Positions 47,774 through 58,086 of a stretch of 64,000 bases of DNA are shown piece by piece. The notes under the pieces are model-generated. The model was not told the DNA's origin, made no database searches, and was given only the letters and a program-made list of their open reading frames with translations. The position numbers were made by a program, and so were the translations under genes. Location of the stretch: contig NZ_CP092487.1 of assembly GCF_022429565.1 (NCBI RefSeq), positions 3,738,001 through 3,802,000 on the forward strand, read 5' to 3'. Each line of letters starts with the position of its first letter. Position 1 is the stretch's first letter. This stretch comes from Lutibacter sp. A64. GTDB taxonomy: Bacteria; Bacteroidota; Bacteroidia; Flavobacteriales; Flavobacteriaceae.

Positions 47774-49429
47774 ATGAAAAAAATAGCCGCATTAATTGTT
47801 TTAGCAATTATGTTTTCTTGTAAAGAAGATAAAGAAGCGCGTAAACCTGTAAAACAAGTTACAGTTGAAAGAGAATTGACAGAAATGGATAAGAATTTAG
47901 AGAAATATGTGTCATTTAAATTAACTTCAGATTTAAATGTTTTAACCGAAAATCAGCAAAAAATGTTGCCATTATTAATTGAGGCCGCAGATAAAATGAA
48001 TGCTCTTTTTTGGTATGAAGCCTATGGAGATAAAGATGAATTACTAGCCAAAATTGATGCTTCCGAAACGAAACAGTTTGCTGAAATAAATTATGGTCCT
48101 TGGGATAGATTAGACGGAAATAAACCTTTTGTTGAAGGAATAGGAGAGAAGCCTTTAGGAGCAAATTATTATCCTATAGATATGACAAAAGAAGAATTTG
48201 AAGCCTTTTCTGATGAAAATAAATCTAGTTTATACACTTTTGTTAGAAGAGATGAAGATAGAAATTTAAAAACTATTTGGTATCACGAGCAATTTGAAAA
48301 GGAAGTGAAAGAAGTTTCAAACTTATTATTAGAAGCTTCAAAATTAGCTGAAAATGAAGGACTAAAGAATTATTTAGAATTACGTGCGCAGGCATTTTTA
48401 AACGATGACTATCAAGCAAGTGATTTTGCGTGGATGGATATGAAAACAAATACACTAGATATTGTAATTGGTCCTATTGAAACTTATGAAGATCAGTTGT
48501 TTGGAAATAAAGCTTCACATGAAGCTTATGTATTAATAAAAGACCAAGAATGGAGTAAAAAATTAGAGAAATTTGCACATTTTTTACCAGAGTTACAAAA
48601 AGGATTACCTGTTGATGAAGCATATAAAACGGAAACACCTGGTACAGACTCTGACTTAAATGCGTATGATGTTGTGTATTATGCTGGTGATTGTAATTCT
48701 GGAGGAAAAACAATTGCTATTAACTTACCAAATGATGAAGAAGTTCAATTGCAAAAAGGAACAAGAAGATTGCAGCTAAAAAATGCAATGCGTGCAAAAT
48801 TTGATAAAATATTAATTCCAATTGCTGATAAAATTATTGATGAAAGTCAACGTAAGCACATTACTTTCGATGCATTTTTTGCCAATACAATGTTTCATGA
48901 AGTTGCCCATGGTTTGGGAATAAAAAATACCATTAATGGTAAAGGAACTGTAAGGAGCTCTTTAAAAGAATTAGCTTCTGCATTAGAAGAGGGAAAAGCT
49001 GATATTTTAGGATTGTATATGGTACAGCAATTACATAAAAAAGGAGAAATTGATGGAGATATAAAAGATTATATGACCACTTTTATGACAGGGATTTTTA
49101 GATCTGTTCGTTTTGGAGCTTCAAGTGCACACGGAAAAGCAAATATGATTCGTTTTAATTTCTTTAAAGAAAAAGATGCTTTTACTAAAAATGAAGATGG
49201 AACTTATAAAGTTAATTACGATAAAATGCAAACAGCTATGGAAGAGTTGTCAACTATTATTTTAACCTTACAAGGTAATGGTGATTATGATGGTGTAGCT
49301 AAATTGGTAGCTGAAAAAGGAATTATATCAGAAGATTTGCAAAAAGATTTAGATATGTTAAGCGAACAAAATATACCTGTAGATGTTGTTTTTGAACAAG
49401 GTTTAGAAGCTTTAGGTTTACAAGAATAA
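47774..49429 (+). CDS. Peptidase M49 (dipeptidyl-peptidase III-like) lipoprotein
   Basis: The 551-residue protein has a lipoprotein signal (MFSCKED, Cys16). Zinc motif residues are FHEVAHGLG (His375, Glu376, His379) and ALEEGKADILGLY (Glu405-Glu406). M49 enzymes usually have HExxGH; here the pentapeptide HExxH is used, as in a few bacterial relatives. GPIETYEDQLFGNKA and YAGDCNSGGKTIAINLPND are other conserved blocks. It probably removes dipeptides from short peptides in the periplasm or on the outer membrane. Confidence 0.85.
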   Translation: MKKIAALIVLAIMFSCKEDKEARKPVKQVTVERELTEMDKNLEKYVSFKLTSDLNVLTENQQKMLPLLIEAADKMNALFWYEAYGDKDELLAKIDASETKQFAEINYGPWDRLDGNKPFVEGIGEKPLGANYYPIDMTKEEFEAFSDENKSSLYTFVRRDEDRNLKTIWYHEQFEKEVKEVSNLLLEASKLAENEGLKNYLELRAQAFLNDDYQASDFAWMDMKTNTLDIVIGPIETYEDQLFGNKASHEAYVLIKDQEWSKKLEKFAHFLPELQKGLPVDEAYKTETPGTDSDLNAYDVVYYAGDCNSGGKTIAINLPNDEEVQLQKGTRRLQLKNAMRAKFDKILIPIADKIIDESQRKHITFDAFFANTMFHEVAHGLGIKNTINGKGTVRSSLKELASALEEGKADILGLYMVQQLHKKGEIDGDIKDYMTTFMTGIFRSVRFGASSAHGKANMIRFNFFKEKDAFTKNEDGTYKVNYDKMQTAMEELSTIILTLQGNGDYDGVAKLVAEKGIISEDLQKDLDMLSEQNIPVDVVFEQGLEALGLQE

Positions 49430-49488
49430 CCAAAATATTAATTATTATGGGAACCTAAATCAAGTTCGATGGGTTTATTAAAATCATA

Positions 49489-49517
49489 AAAAAAGCCTCC
49501 AAATTGGAGGCTTTTTA
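49489..49517 (+). terminator. Terminator after the M49 peptidase gene
   Basis: AAAAGCCTCC and GGAGGCTTTT form a compact stem around a four-base AT loop, with T residues following. It lies between convergent genes. Confidence 0.88.
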
Positions 49518-49542
49518 ATTAAATTCTTTTGAATTTAATTTA

Positions 49543-52050
49543 TTATTTAGGGTCTAAAATAGCATCAATACGTTCTGCAATATCTTGTAAATGATATCTT
49601 GTAATTGTATTTGGTGCTGCATTAGCAGCTCTTTGAGCATCTCTTTTAATTCTATTTAATTCACCTCTAACAACTGGAATTATATCTGATTGTTTTACAG
49701 TAACAGTTGTGCTTTTTACATAGCTAGATTTTCTAGAAGGTGTTCTAGAGTCACTTGCAGTCATTAAGCTTGCAAGTTGTTCTACATGTGCTCTTTGTAA
49801 GTTTCTTCTGTAAGTGTCAATACTTCTTCCAGAGCGTAATTCTGTCCAGATACCATTTCTTAAATCACTCATCATAGAAATTAATGAGTATGCTTCAGAG
49901 CCGTTTAAAGTTTCATTTTCAATCATACGCATCATTCTTCCTAAGCTTAAAACGTTGTTAAGTGTTCTTACTTGAAGACCTCTAACGCGTTCTGTAATTC
50001 CAGAGTATTCAGTTTTTCCAATAATTTCTTTGTCGATTAACCAAGTTGGTGTTTTAAATAATTGATCTACTACAAAATTCAAACTATTTTTTTGACGTTC
50101 TTTAGGTACATGCGTGTATACTAAACCTTCTTGATCTGAAGTTTTAAAGTTTTCATAAACACCACCTATATTTGATGAAACATGTCCCATATATCTATTA
50201 AATTGAGAAACTACATGACCGTACATTTCAGATAAATCGTCATAATTTTCACCTTTTTTAGAAGTCCAGTCAATCAAATTATTCATAATAATTTTTAAAT
50301 TTGAAATACCGTAAGCACTTGCTTTAACAGCATCATCTCCTAAATCTTCAGTTTGAGAGCTAGGGTCTACAACATCTCCAGCTTGTTGGTGACCAAATCT
50401 GTATAATGGGTCGCCAGCATGTTCTAAAATCCAACTATCTAAGATTTCTTTTTCATCTTCAGGAGTTTCAGCTTCTAAGATTGGGCGGTATCCCCATTTC
50501 ATTGCATATTTATCATACACACCAATATTAGGCATCATTGCAACACTTTCATCTCCAGGTTGCGCAATATAATTAAAACGTGCATAATCCATAATTGAAG
50601 GGGCAGTACCATATTTTTTAGTGAAAGTAGCTGATCTTAGAGAGTCTACTGGGTATGCAGAACTACTTCCCATATTATGAGGTAAACCCAATGTGTGTCC
50701 AACTTCATGTGAAGAAACAAATTTTATAAGTTCACCCATTACTTCATCTTTAAATCCAACTTTTTGTGCTTCAGGATTAATAGCAGCTGTTTGTACAAAA
50801 TACCAACCTTGTAATAAACTCATTACATTGTGGTACCAGTTAATGTCTGATTCTAAAATTTCACCAGATCTTGGGTCGCTTACATGAGGACCATTTGCAT
50901 TTGGAATTGGAGAGGCTAAATAACGTACTACAGAATAACGTATATCTTCTGGGCTATATTCAGGGTCTTCTTCTTTTGTTGGTGCGTCTTTAGCTATAAT
51001 TGCATTTTTAAAACCTGCTTCCTCAAAAGCCACTTGCCAGTCTTCAATACCTTGTTTAATAAAAGGTCGCCATTTTTCTGGAGTTGCTCTGTCTATATAA
51101 TAAACTATTTGTTTTTTTGGTTCAACCAATTCACCTCTTTTAAATTTTTCAATATCTTCGTCTTTAACTTCTAATCTCCAACGATCTAAATAAGTAATGG
51201 TTTCACTTTTTTGAGCTTCAGAACTATAATCTATTTGACTAGAGGTAAACCAACCTACACGTTCGTCAAAAAGTCTTCTTTTCATTGGTTCTTTTGGAAG
51301 TAAAATCATAGAATTACTCATCTCAACAGAAACAGTTCCAGTACTTGAATTTGATGGTGGTGCACCTGCACTATATGTTTTTACGTGTCTACTTTCTATG
51401 TTTAAAGGGTAACTTTTAATACTGTCAATAAATGATTTTTGGGTATCTAATCTTGTAATTTTGTAACCTTTTCTAACTCTATCAGGTAAACCTAAAGCTT
51501 TTACATCAGTAGCATATAAGTCTGTTACATCTATAACTGTTGCAGTTTTATCTTCAGATAAAGCTTTAATTGGAAAAGCATATAAAACAGGTTCAAAGTT
51601 TGAGTTTGTAACTGCTTCGTGTACTGGTAAATCTTCATCAGCTACAACATTATGAGATACAACTCGTAATAAAATTTGTTTTCCTTTTTTTTGCCAGCGT
51701 AAAACTTTTGTATTTGCTTTTTGTCCACCAAAACTACTATTGTTTGAAGTGTTTTTGGCTATTCTAGTAACCATTAACATTTCTCTTTCTAGTAAAGAAT
51801 CTGGAATTTCAAAAAGGTATTTATCATCTACAAAATGGACTTTAAATAAACCTTCATCGGTTTTTGCATCTTTGGTAATTACTTTTCCGTAAGGAAGTAT
51901 ATCACCTTTTTTTGGTTTTGGTGTTGCTGCTGCAGCTGCTTTAGCAGCAGCTTCTTGTTCTTTCTTTTTCTTCCTTTGAGCATCTGCTTGGGAAGTAACA
52001 CCCACTATTAATAGTAGTGTTAATAGTGTGGTAAAAAATTTACGAGTCAT
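49543..52050 (-). CDS. Zinc-dependent metalloprotease, DUF5117/DUF4953 type
   Basis: The 835-residue exported protein has a signal peptide near residues 1-24 and a Lys/Ala-rich linker. A DUF5117-like domain contains FEIPDSLLEREMLMVTRIAKNTS, and the catalytic metzincin motif SHEVGHTLGLPHNMGSS has His448 and Glu449. PSIMDYARFNY after it is the Met-turn. The family is common in Bacteroidetes and is thought to be periplasmic or surface-bound. The C-terminal third is helical and uncharacterised. The gene stands alone. Confidence 0.9.
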   Translation of the reverse strand: MTRKFFTTLLTLLLIVGVTSQADAQRKKKKEQEAAAKAAAAATPKPKKGDILPYGKVITKDAKTDEGLFKVHFVDDKYLFEIPDSLLEREMLMVTRIAKNTSNNSSFGGQKANTKVLRWQKKGKQILLRVVSHNVVADEDLPVHEAVTNSNFEPVLYAFPIKALSEDKTATVIDVTDLYATDVKALGLPDRVRKGYKITRLDTQKSFIDSIKSYPLNIESRHVKTYSAGAPPSNSSTGTVSVEMSNSMILLPKEPMKRRLFDERVGWFTSSQIDYSSEAQKSETITYLDRWRLEVKDEDIEKFKRGELVEPKKQIVYYIDRATPEKWRPFIKQGIEDWQVAFEEAGFKNAIIAKDAPTKEEDPEYSPEDIRYSVVRYLASPIPNANGPHVSDPRSGEILESDINWYHNVMSLLQGWYFVQTAAINPEAQKVGFKDEVMGELIKFVSSHEVGHTLGLPHNMGSSSAYPVDSLRSATFTKKYGTAPSIMDYARFNYIAQPGDESVAMMPNIGVYDKYAMKWGYRPILEAETPEDEKEILDSWILEHAGDPLYRFGHQQAGDVVDPSSQTEDLGDDAVKASAYGISNLKIIMNNLIDWTSKKGENYDDLSEMYGHVVSQFNRYMGHVSSNIGGVYENFKTSDQEGLVYTHVPKERQKNSLNFVVDQLFKTPTWLIDKEIIGKTEYSGITERVRGLQVRTLNNVLSLGRMMRMIENETLNGSEAYSLISMMSDLRNGIWTELRSGRSIDTYRRNLQRAHVEQLASLMTASDSRTPSRKSSYVKSTTVTVKQSDIIPVVRGELNRIKRDAQRAANAAPNTITRYHLQDIAERIDAILDPK

Positions 52051-52225
52051 GCGTTTTTTATGATTAATTAATGATTAAAAATTATTAAACGCCTAATTTA
52101 TTAAACCTCAGTACAAAAAATCTTAAAAAATTGTTAAAGAAAAAACCGTTATTAGTAATGTTAAACTATTTTTTAACAAATTGATTTTAAAAAAAATTAA
52201 AAAATAAAGATATTTTTAACAGTTA

Positions 52226-53521
52226 TCAGTTCTTTTTTAATTGTTTTTGAATTTTTTTAATGGCATTTTCAATTGGTTTTTCGGGTTCAATTACATTAAA
52301 TTCGCCCCAAAATTCAGGATCTGAAAAGCCTTGTGCTTCATCACTAAGAATTATAGATGGTTTTAACCGATCTTTAAATTTAATGGTGTTTATGTTTGTA
52401 GTTTTTTCCCAATCTGTAATTGCTATTTCCATAATTAGATTGTAAACTGAATTAAATAAACGTTTATCATAGTTTATTTTAAAACCTAATTCAATTCTAC
52501 TGTATCCAAAATACCATTTGCCATCTTTTTCTCTATAATTTATTTGGTAAGAAGCTTTTATAGGTGTAACATCTGCTTTTTTTGGTTTTTTAACAACAAA
52601 TAATCTACTAGCTTCTTGTTTGTTGTCTAAATTTAAGTGGAATTTAGTGCTAATTAAGGCGTAAGTATTAGCATCTATAAATAATTGACCATAGTAAAAA
52701 GGGGTTTTAATATGGTTTTTTTGTTTAAAATTAACTACATATATAGGTCTGTTGTCTATTTTGGTAGCATTTGCAAATTTAAACTGATAGTTTTCAAAAA
52801 CATCATCTCCAAAAAACTCGAATGTATTTTTTATAACATCAATTTTTAGGGTGCTAGAAGGACCTCCTTTTAGCTTTAAAGTAATGGTGTCTAATTTGTT
52901 ATAATCTGTACTTTTACGTGCTTTATAAAGTTTAATTAAATCCTTTTTACGATTTAGATATGATTGTTTGTTAACCTCAATTACTGCTTCAGAAAGCGAT
53001 ACGTAACTTCTTCTTTTTTTAATTGTTTCTCTATAAAAGGCTGTCATAGATGTGGCAAAATCAAAATAATTGTGTTGTTTGTTTTTTAACATTTCTCGTA
53101 TCAATGCATCGGCATTTTCGATGTTTATTTTAATTTCAGAAAGTTTTTCAATATGAGTTTCTAATGTAATTACGATTTTGTCTTCATTTAAAGTATTAAA
53201 GTCGATTGCTTTATTTGTATAACCTAAAAAAGAAACTGTAACGAGATTTTTACTATATTTTTTTGGAATTTTTAATTGAAATTCACCCTGTGTATTTGTT
53301 ATAGAACTTATATTGGTATTGTTAACTAAAAGCGTTGCAAAAACTAATGGTTTTTTTGATTTTGAATCTATAATTTTACCTTTATACTGCTTAAAATCAA
53401 CAGTGTCATTAACAATTAATGTACTTGAATAGACAATATTTTGAAATCCTATTAGGGAAATAAAAATAAAAATGGAAACTTTATTAGATAGTATTTTAAG
53501 AAATAGATTTTTATTTTTCAT
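52226..53521 (-). CDS. Carboxypeptidase-regulatory-like domain outer-membrane protein
   Basis: The 431-residue protein has a signal peptide (to about residue 33) and a CarboxypepD_reg-like domain (QYKGKIIDSKSKKPLVFATL to SFLGYTNKAIDF). The remaining 300 residues form a domain of unknown function with repeated Tyr/Phe strands, as in DUF5686-type or TonB-associated proteins, but no TonB barrel follows. It may act in envelope assembly. Function is not known. Confidence 0.75.
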   Translation of the reverse strand: MKNKNLFLKILSNKVSIFIFISLIGFQNIVYSSTLIVNDTVDFKQYKGKIIDSKSKKPLVFATLLVNNTNISSITNTQGEFQLKIPKKYSKNLVTVSFLGYTNKAIDFNTLNEDKIVITLETHIEKLSEIKINIENADALIREMLKNKQHNYFDFATSMTAFYRETIKKRRSYVSLSEAVIEVNKQSYLNRKKDLIKLYKARKSTDYNKLDTITLKLKGGPSSTLKIDVIKNTFEFFGDDVFENYQFKFANATKIDNRPIYVVNFKQKNHIKTPFYYGQLFIDANTYALISTKFHLNLDNKQEASRLFVVKKPKKADVTPIKASYQINYREKDGKWYFGYSRIELGFKINYDKRLFNSVYNLIMEIAITDWEKTTNINTIKFKDRLKPSIILSDEAQGFSDPEFWGEFNVIEPEKPIENAIKKIQKQLKKN

Positions 53522-53679
53522 AACTCAATAATTTAGTTTTCATTTTACAAGTTACTGATTTTTAAGCTATTTTTAAAATAAAAAATGTATTTCAACTTCG
53601 TTAAATGTTTTTTTAAGTTCGAAGTTGAAATACATTTATACAATTTATACTATTGCTAGAATAGAGGTTTTAAGTTTTG

Positions 53680-55830
53680 TTAATTTTTTGAAACTGGAAA
53701 TCCGCGGTCTCTCATTAATGCGTCTATTTTAGCATCTCTACCTCTAAATAATCTATAAGCTTCAGCAGGATCCATTGAGTTTCTAGGTGCAAATAAATAC
53801 TTTACCATTTTCGCAGCCAATTCTTTATCGTAAAATCCGTTTGGAGCCTCAGCAAAAGCTTCTGCAGCATCAGCTGTTAAAACATCAGCCCACATATAAC
53901 CGTAATATGCAGTTGCGTAACCTTCACCTGAAAAAACATGTCCAAAATGTGGTGTTCTATGGCGCATAACCAATTCTTTCGGCATATTCATTGCTTCTAA
54001 TGTTTCTTTTTCAAAAGCATCAATATCAATATTTGTTGGGTCTGCTAAGTGAAGTTTCATATCCATTATTGCAGAAGCTAAATATTCGGTTGTAGCAAAA
54101 CCTTGGTTAAAAGTAGATGCTTTTTTAATTTTTTCAACTAAACTTTGAGGAATTGCTTCTCCTGTTTTATAATGAACTAAAAATTGATTTATCACTTTAT
54201 CTGTAGCTAGCCAACGTTCTAATACTTGAGATTGGAATTCTGTGTAATCTCTAACGCCACCATTTAAAGTAGGGTATTTTACATTTGAAGAAAAGAAATG
54301 CAATGCGTGTCCGAATTCGTGTAAAAATGTGGTAGCATCATCCCAAGAAACTAATAATGCTTCACCTGCAGCTGGTTTAACAAAGTTAGAGTTGTTAGAT
54401 GCTAATACAGTTTTTTCACCATTAAAAGTAGTATGACTTCTATAGGTTGTAGCCCAAGCTCCTGAGCGTTTTCCTGGTCTTGCAAATGGGTCTAAATACC
54501 ATAATCCAATATGTTTTCCAGTTGTTTTATCTGTTACTTCCCAAACGTTTACATCTTCATGAAAAACAGGAACGCTTCCTTCTGGAACTGGTGTAAAATT
54601 GTAATTAAATAATTCGCTTGCTACAAAAAATAGCGCTTCAGTTAGTTTATCTAATTGTAAGTATTGTTTTACTTCGTCAGAATCTAAATCATATTTTTGT
54701 TGACGAACTTTTTCTGCGTAGAAACGGTAATCCCAAGGTTCAATTGTAATGTTGTCTCCATTTGCATTTGCAACAGCTTGCATATCAGCAACTTCTTCTT
54801 TAACTCTTGCAATAGCAGCAGGCCAAACCGCATTCATTAAATTCATAGCGTTTTCAGGAGTTTTTGCCATTCTGTTTTGCAAACGCCAATCACCAAAATT
54901 ATCATAACCTAATAATTCTACTCGTTCTTTTCTAAGTTGTAAAATTTTAGCTATATTTTTATTATTATCAAACTCATCTGCATTATCGCCTCTCGAATAA
55001 TAATTTGTCCAAACTTGCTTACGTAATTCTCTTTCGGTTGAATAGGTTAAGAACGGATCTATATAAGAGCGTGTATTAGGTACTGCGTATTTACCTTCGT
55101 GCCCTTTTTCTGAAGCAATTTTAGCCATAGATTTAATCATTCCTTCTGATAAGCCACCTAATTGACCTTTAGTTAAGTATACTACATAATTTTCTTCGTC
55201 GGCTAAAATGTTATTTGAGAAATTAGTATATAATGAAGAAAGTTCTTTGTTTATGGCTGCGTAACGTGCTTTTTTTTCAGCGTCTAATTCTGCGCCACCC
55301 ATAGCAAAATCTTCGTAAATAAGTTGAATAACGCGTTGTTGGTCGGCTTCTAAAGGGTTTTTAATAGCGTTGTTGTAAACGGTTTTAATACGTTTAAATA
55401 ATTCAGAATTTTGTGAAATTTTAGAGTTGAATTCAGATATAATTGGAGCCATTTCACTTTGAATTGCTCTAAATTCTGAAGATGAAATATTAGAACTCCA
55501 AATACCATAATATTTAAAAACTCTACTCAATGCTTCTCCAGATTTTTCTAGCGGGACAATGGTGTTTTCAAATGTTGGAGCTTCTGTGTTTGCTGTAATT
55601 TCATCAATTTCTTGAAGTTTTAGCTCCATACCTTTTTCAATTGCAGGTTTAATATCTGTAAGATTCATTTTATCAAAAGCTGGAACTCCACCATAAGGAC
55701 CTGTCCATTCTTGTAATAATATATTATTTTCGGTCATGTTTTTTGTTGTTTGCTTATTCTCTTTGCAACTTGTAAATGCGAGTGTTATACATAAAATGGT
55801 TGCAAATAGCGTTGTTGTTTTTTTAGACAT
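53680..55830 (-). CDS. Peptidase M3 family metallopeptidase, lipoprotein (Dcp-like)
   Basis: The 716-residue protein has a lipoprotein signal (FTSCKEN, Cys22) and a long helical N-terminal region. The M3 zinc motif is FLHEFGHALHFF (His504, Glu505, His508). GGVRDYTEFQSQVLERW and PHFGHVFSGEGYATAYYGYMW are typical of Dcp/oligopeptidase A. It probably releases dipeptides from peptide C termini in the periplasm. Confidence 0.94.
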   Translation of the reverse strand: MSKKTTTLFATILCITLAFTSCKENKQTTKNMTENNILLQEWTGPYGGVPAFDKMNLTDIKPAIEKGMELKLQEIDEITANTEAPTFENTIVPLEKSGEALSRVFKYYGIWSSNISSSEFRAIQSEMAPIISEFNSKISQNSELFKRIKTVYNNAIKNPLEADQQRVIQLIYEDFAMGGAELDAEKKARYAAINKELSSLYTNFSNNILADEENYVVYLTKGQLGGLSEGMIKSMAKIASEKGHEGKYAVPNTRSYIDPFLTYSTERELRKQVWTNYYSRGDNADEFDNNKNIAKILQLRKERVELLGYDNFGDWRLQNRMAKTPENAMNLMNAVWPAAIARVKEEVADMQAVANANGDNITIEPWDYRFYAEKVRQQKYDLDSDEVKQYLQLDKLTEALFFVASELFNYNFTPVPEGSVPVFHEDVNVWEVTDKTTGKHIGLWYLDPFARPGKRSGAWATTYRSHTTFNGEKTVLASNNSNFVKPAAGEALLVSWDDATTFLHEFGHALHFFSSNVKYPTLNGGVRDYTEFQSQVLERWLATDKVINQFLVHYKTGEAIPQSLVEKIKKASTFNQGFATTEYLASAIMDMKLHLADPTNIDIDAFEKETLEAMNMPKELVMRHRTPHFGHVFSGEGYATAYYGYMWADVLTADAAEAFAEAPNGFYDKELAAKMVKYLFAPRNSMDPAEAYRLFRGRDAKIDALMRDRGFPVSKN

Positions 55831-56013
55831 ATATATTAACTGTTTATTAAATTGATTGTTGCTTCAAAATTAACGTTTTAACAATAATTTTTATGCGATG
55901 CCTTTAATTTCAAGACGTTTAAATTAGTTAATATAATGTTAAATTTTTATTATTTTGAAGTTGCTACGTATAATTTAATGCTATTTGAAATAGTTTTAAA
56001 TGGCATAAATTGT

Positions 56014-56048
56014 AAAAAAAAGACTGCCTAAAATAAATTAAGCAGTCT
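56014..56048 (-). terminator. Terminator of metK
   Basis: AGACTGC and GCAGTCT form the stem, and on the minus strand the 3' arm is followed by at least seven T residues. It lies 27 bases past the metK stop. Confidence 0.85.
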
Positions 56049-56074
56049 CTTTATAGTTATTTTAAAAGCTTTTT

Positions 56075-57331
56075 CTAAATTTTAAAAGCTTCTTTTATTT
56101 TAGCTACGTAGTCTAATTTTTCCCATGTAAATAATTCAACATCTAAAGAAACTTTAGAGCCATCTACATTTGTAAATGTTTTATTTACAATACGGTTGTC
56201 TCTTCCCATATGTCCGTAAGCAGCTGTTTCTAAATACATTGGTTGGCGTAATTTTAAACGTTCTTCAATAGCAGAAGGTCTCATATCAAACAATGTTGAT
56301 ACAATTTCAGCAATTTCACCATCTGCTTTGTTAACTTTAGAAGTTCCGTAAGTGTTTACGTAAATTCCCATAGGTTCTGCAACACCAATGGCATAAGAAA
56401 CCTGAATTAAAATTTCATCAGCAACACCAGCCGCAACTAAATTTTTAGCAATATGGCGCGTTGCATAAGCAGCACTTCTATCTACTTTACTAGGATCTTT
56501 TCCAGAAAAAGCACCACCACCGTGTGCACCTTTTCCACCGTAAGTATCTACAATAATTTTTCTACCAGTTAAGCCGGTATCACCGTGAGGTCCGCCAATT
56601 ACAAATTTTCCTGTTGGGTTAACGTGGTATTTAATATTATCGTTAAATAAAGCTTGTATTGAAGTTGGTAATTTTGCAATTACTCTTGGTATTAAAATAT
56701 TGATAATGTCTGACTTAATTTTAGCTAACATTTCAATATCATCTTCTAAAAATTGATCGTGTTGTGTTGAAACAACAATATCTTTAATCCTAAACGGAAC
56801 ATTATCATCGGTATATTCAATGGTAACCTGACTTTTAGAATCTGGACGTAAATAGGTGATTTCGTTGTTTTCTCTTCTTAATGCAGCTAATTCATGTAAA
56901 ATTCTATGACTTAAATCTAAAGCCAATGGCATTAAATTTTCAGTTTCGTTGGTAGCGTAACCAAACATCATACCTTGGTCTCCCGCTCCTTGTTCTTCTT
57001 TTGTAGCTCTATCAACACCTTGGTTAATATCTTGAGATTGTTCGTGGATTGCAGATAAAACACCGCAAGAGTTTCCATCAAACATATATTCTCCTTTTGT
57101 GTAACCAATATTGTTAATAACATCTCTTGCTATTTTTTGAACATCTAAATAAGTTTTAGATTTTACTTCTCCAGCCAATACAACTTGACCAGTGGTTACT
57201 AAGGTTTCACAAGCTACTTTTGAATTTGAATCAAAAGCTAAAAAGTTATCTACTAATGCATCTGAAATTTGATCTGAGACTTTGTCTGGATGCCCTTCTG
57301 ATACAGATTCTGATGTGAATAAATATGACAT
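56075..57331 (-). CDS. metK: S-adenosylmethionine synthetase
   Basis: The 418-residue enzyme has [37 protein letters not shown], and [19 protein letters not shown] with [13 protein letters not shown]. All active-site blocks are intact. It makes SAM from methionine and ATP. The 5' region (57403-57453, minus strand) matches a SAM-II riboswitch, which would reduce expression when SAM is plentiful. The gene is monocistronic with its own terminator. Confidence 0.97.
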   Translation of the reverse strand: MSYLFTSESVSEGHPDKVSDQISDALVDNFLAFDSNSKVACETLVTTGQVVLAGEVKSKTYLDVQKIARDVINNIGYTKGEYMFDGNSCGVLSAIHEQSQDINQGVDRATKEEQGAGDQGMMFGYATNETENLMPLALDLSHRILHELAALRRENNEITYLRPDSKSQVTIEYTDDNVPFRIKDIVVSTQHDQFLEDDIEMLAKIKSDIINILIPRVIAKLPTSIQALFNDNIKYHVNPTGKFVIGGPHGDTGLTGRKIIVDTYGGKGAHGGGAFSGKDPSKVDRSAAYATRHIAKNLVAAGVADEILIQVSYAIGVAEPMGIYVNTYGTSKVNKADGEIAEIVSTLFDMRPSAIEERLKLRQPMYLETAAYGHMGRDNRIVNKTFTNVDGSKVSLDVELFTWEKLDYVAKIKEAFKI

Positions 57332-57382
57332 AATTATTTAATTTTAAATTGTTTGAAGAGAGGTTTGTTGATTGCGTTGGTC

Positions 57383-57413
57383 GCTAAAAGGAGTAAAAAA
57401 TTACTGCTTTAGC
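57383..57413 (-). promoter_or_regulatory. Alternative hairpin overlapping the SAM-II core (candidate expression platform)
   Basis: On the minus strand GCTAAA pairs with TTTAGC and AGTAA with TTACT around a four-T loop. GCTAAA is also the conserved 3' core of the SAM-II-like aptamer, so this hairpin and the ligand-bound pseudoknot exclude each other. No T run follows, so control of translation is more likely than termination. Confidence 0.5.
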
Positions 57414-57453
57414 ATTTTTTAACGAGGTTGCAATCAGATCAAATTTTTCCTCC
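57403..57453 (-). ncRNA. SAM-II-like riboswitch upstream of metK
   Basis: Read on the minus strand, GAGG (57449-57452) and CCTC (57424-57427) form the short P1 stem. The loop contains ATTTG, four bases and GATTGCA, and the 3' side after P1 contains GTTAAAA and GCTAAAG. This order is the conserved core of the SAM-II H-type pseudoknot as I know it. The element sits between the predicted promoter and metK, 70 bases before the ATG. The call is motif-based without a covariance search. Confidence 0.75.
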
Positions 57454-57468
57454 TAAATATTTCGTCTG

Positions 57469-57476
57469 CAAATTTA
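57469..57476 (-). promoter_or_regulatory. Predicted -7 element of metK
   Basis: On the minus strand TAAATTTG matches TAnnTTTG. It lies just upstream of the SAM-II-like element, so the leader RNA would start with the aptamer. No TTG is seen at the usual distance. Confidence 0.45.
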
Positions 57477-57583
57477 TGAAAAATAAAAAGTTATAAGCTA
57501 AATAACTGTTAAATAATTTCTAAATATATTTTTTGTAATGATTTTGAGTTTTTTACGACTTCTTATTTACTAAACTAATTAAA

Positions 57584-58024
57584 ATGAAAAACTTAATTGT
57601 ATTCATGCTTTTTGTAATAACATTTAGCAATTGCTCAGAAAATAACGATGAAATGGATGTTATTGAAGTACGTATAGAAAATGAAGAAAACAATATAAAT
57701 GAAGAAAATACTACAAGTGAACCCACTTTAATAATGGGTGATTTTATTGATGGGGCACATCCAACTTCCGGAAAAGCATCTGTAAATTCAGATAAATCAG
57801 TTTTATCGTTTACAAATTTTAAAACAGATAATGGGCCTAAATTACTAGTTTATTTATCAACGGATTCAAATGCTAATGAGTTTGTAAATTTGGGAGATTT
57901 AAAGGGGATTATTGGAGATTTTACTTATGGTATTCCTGAAAATATAGATGTTTCAAAATACAATATTGTAAATATTTGGTGTGTAGATTTTTCTGTTAGT
58001 TTTGGAACAGCAACATTAAAATAA
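57584..58024 (+). CDS. DM13 domain lipoprotein
   Basis: The 146-residue protein has a lipoprotein signal (FSNCSEN, Cys17), an acidic Asn/Glu-rich linker and a DM13 domain. The DM13 core shows MGDFIDGAHPTSGKASV, FTNFKTDNGPKLLVYLSTDS and the Cys in NIWCVDFSVSFGTATL. DM13 domains are proposed to function in redox or cell-surface interactions. It is transcribed away from metK and ends just before the metY promoter. Confidence 0.88.
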   Translation: MKNLIVFMLFVITFSNCSENNDEMDVIEVRIENEENNINEENTTSEPTLIMGDFIDGAHPTSGKASVNSDKSVLSFTNFKTDNGPKLLVYLSTDSNANEFVNLGDLKGIIGDFTYGIPENIDVSKYNIVNIWCVDFSVSFGTATLK

Positions 58025-58036
58025 ATAAAATATTTA

Positions 58037-58066
58037 TTGGATTTTAAAAAAATGTGATTACATTTG
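58037..58066 (+). promoter_or_regulatory. Promoter of the metY leader transcript
   Basis: TTG at 58037-58039, a 19-base spacer and TACATTTG at 58059-58066 match the Bacteroidetes -33/-7 promoter exactly. The predicted start near 58073 is about 14 bases before the ATG of the first leader peptide. Confidence 0.75.
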
Positions 58067-58086
58067 TCGTATCAAAAAAGAATAAA

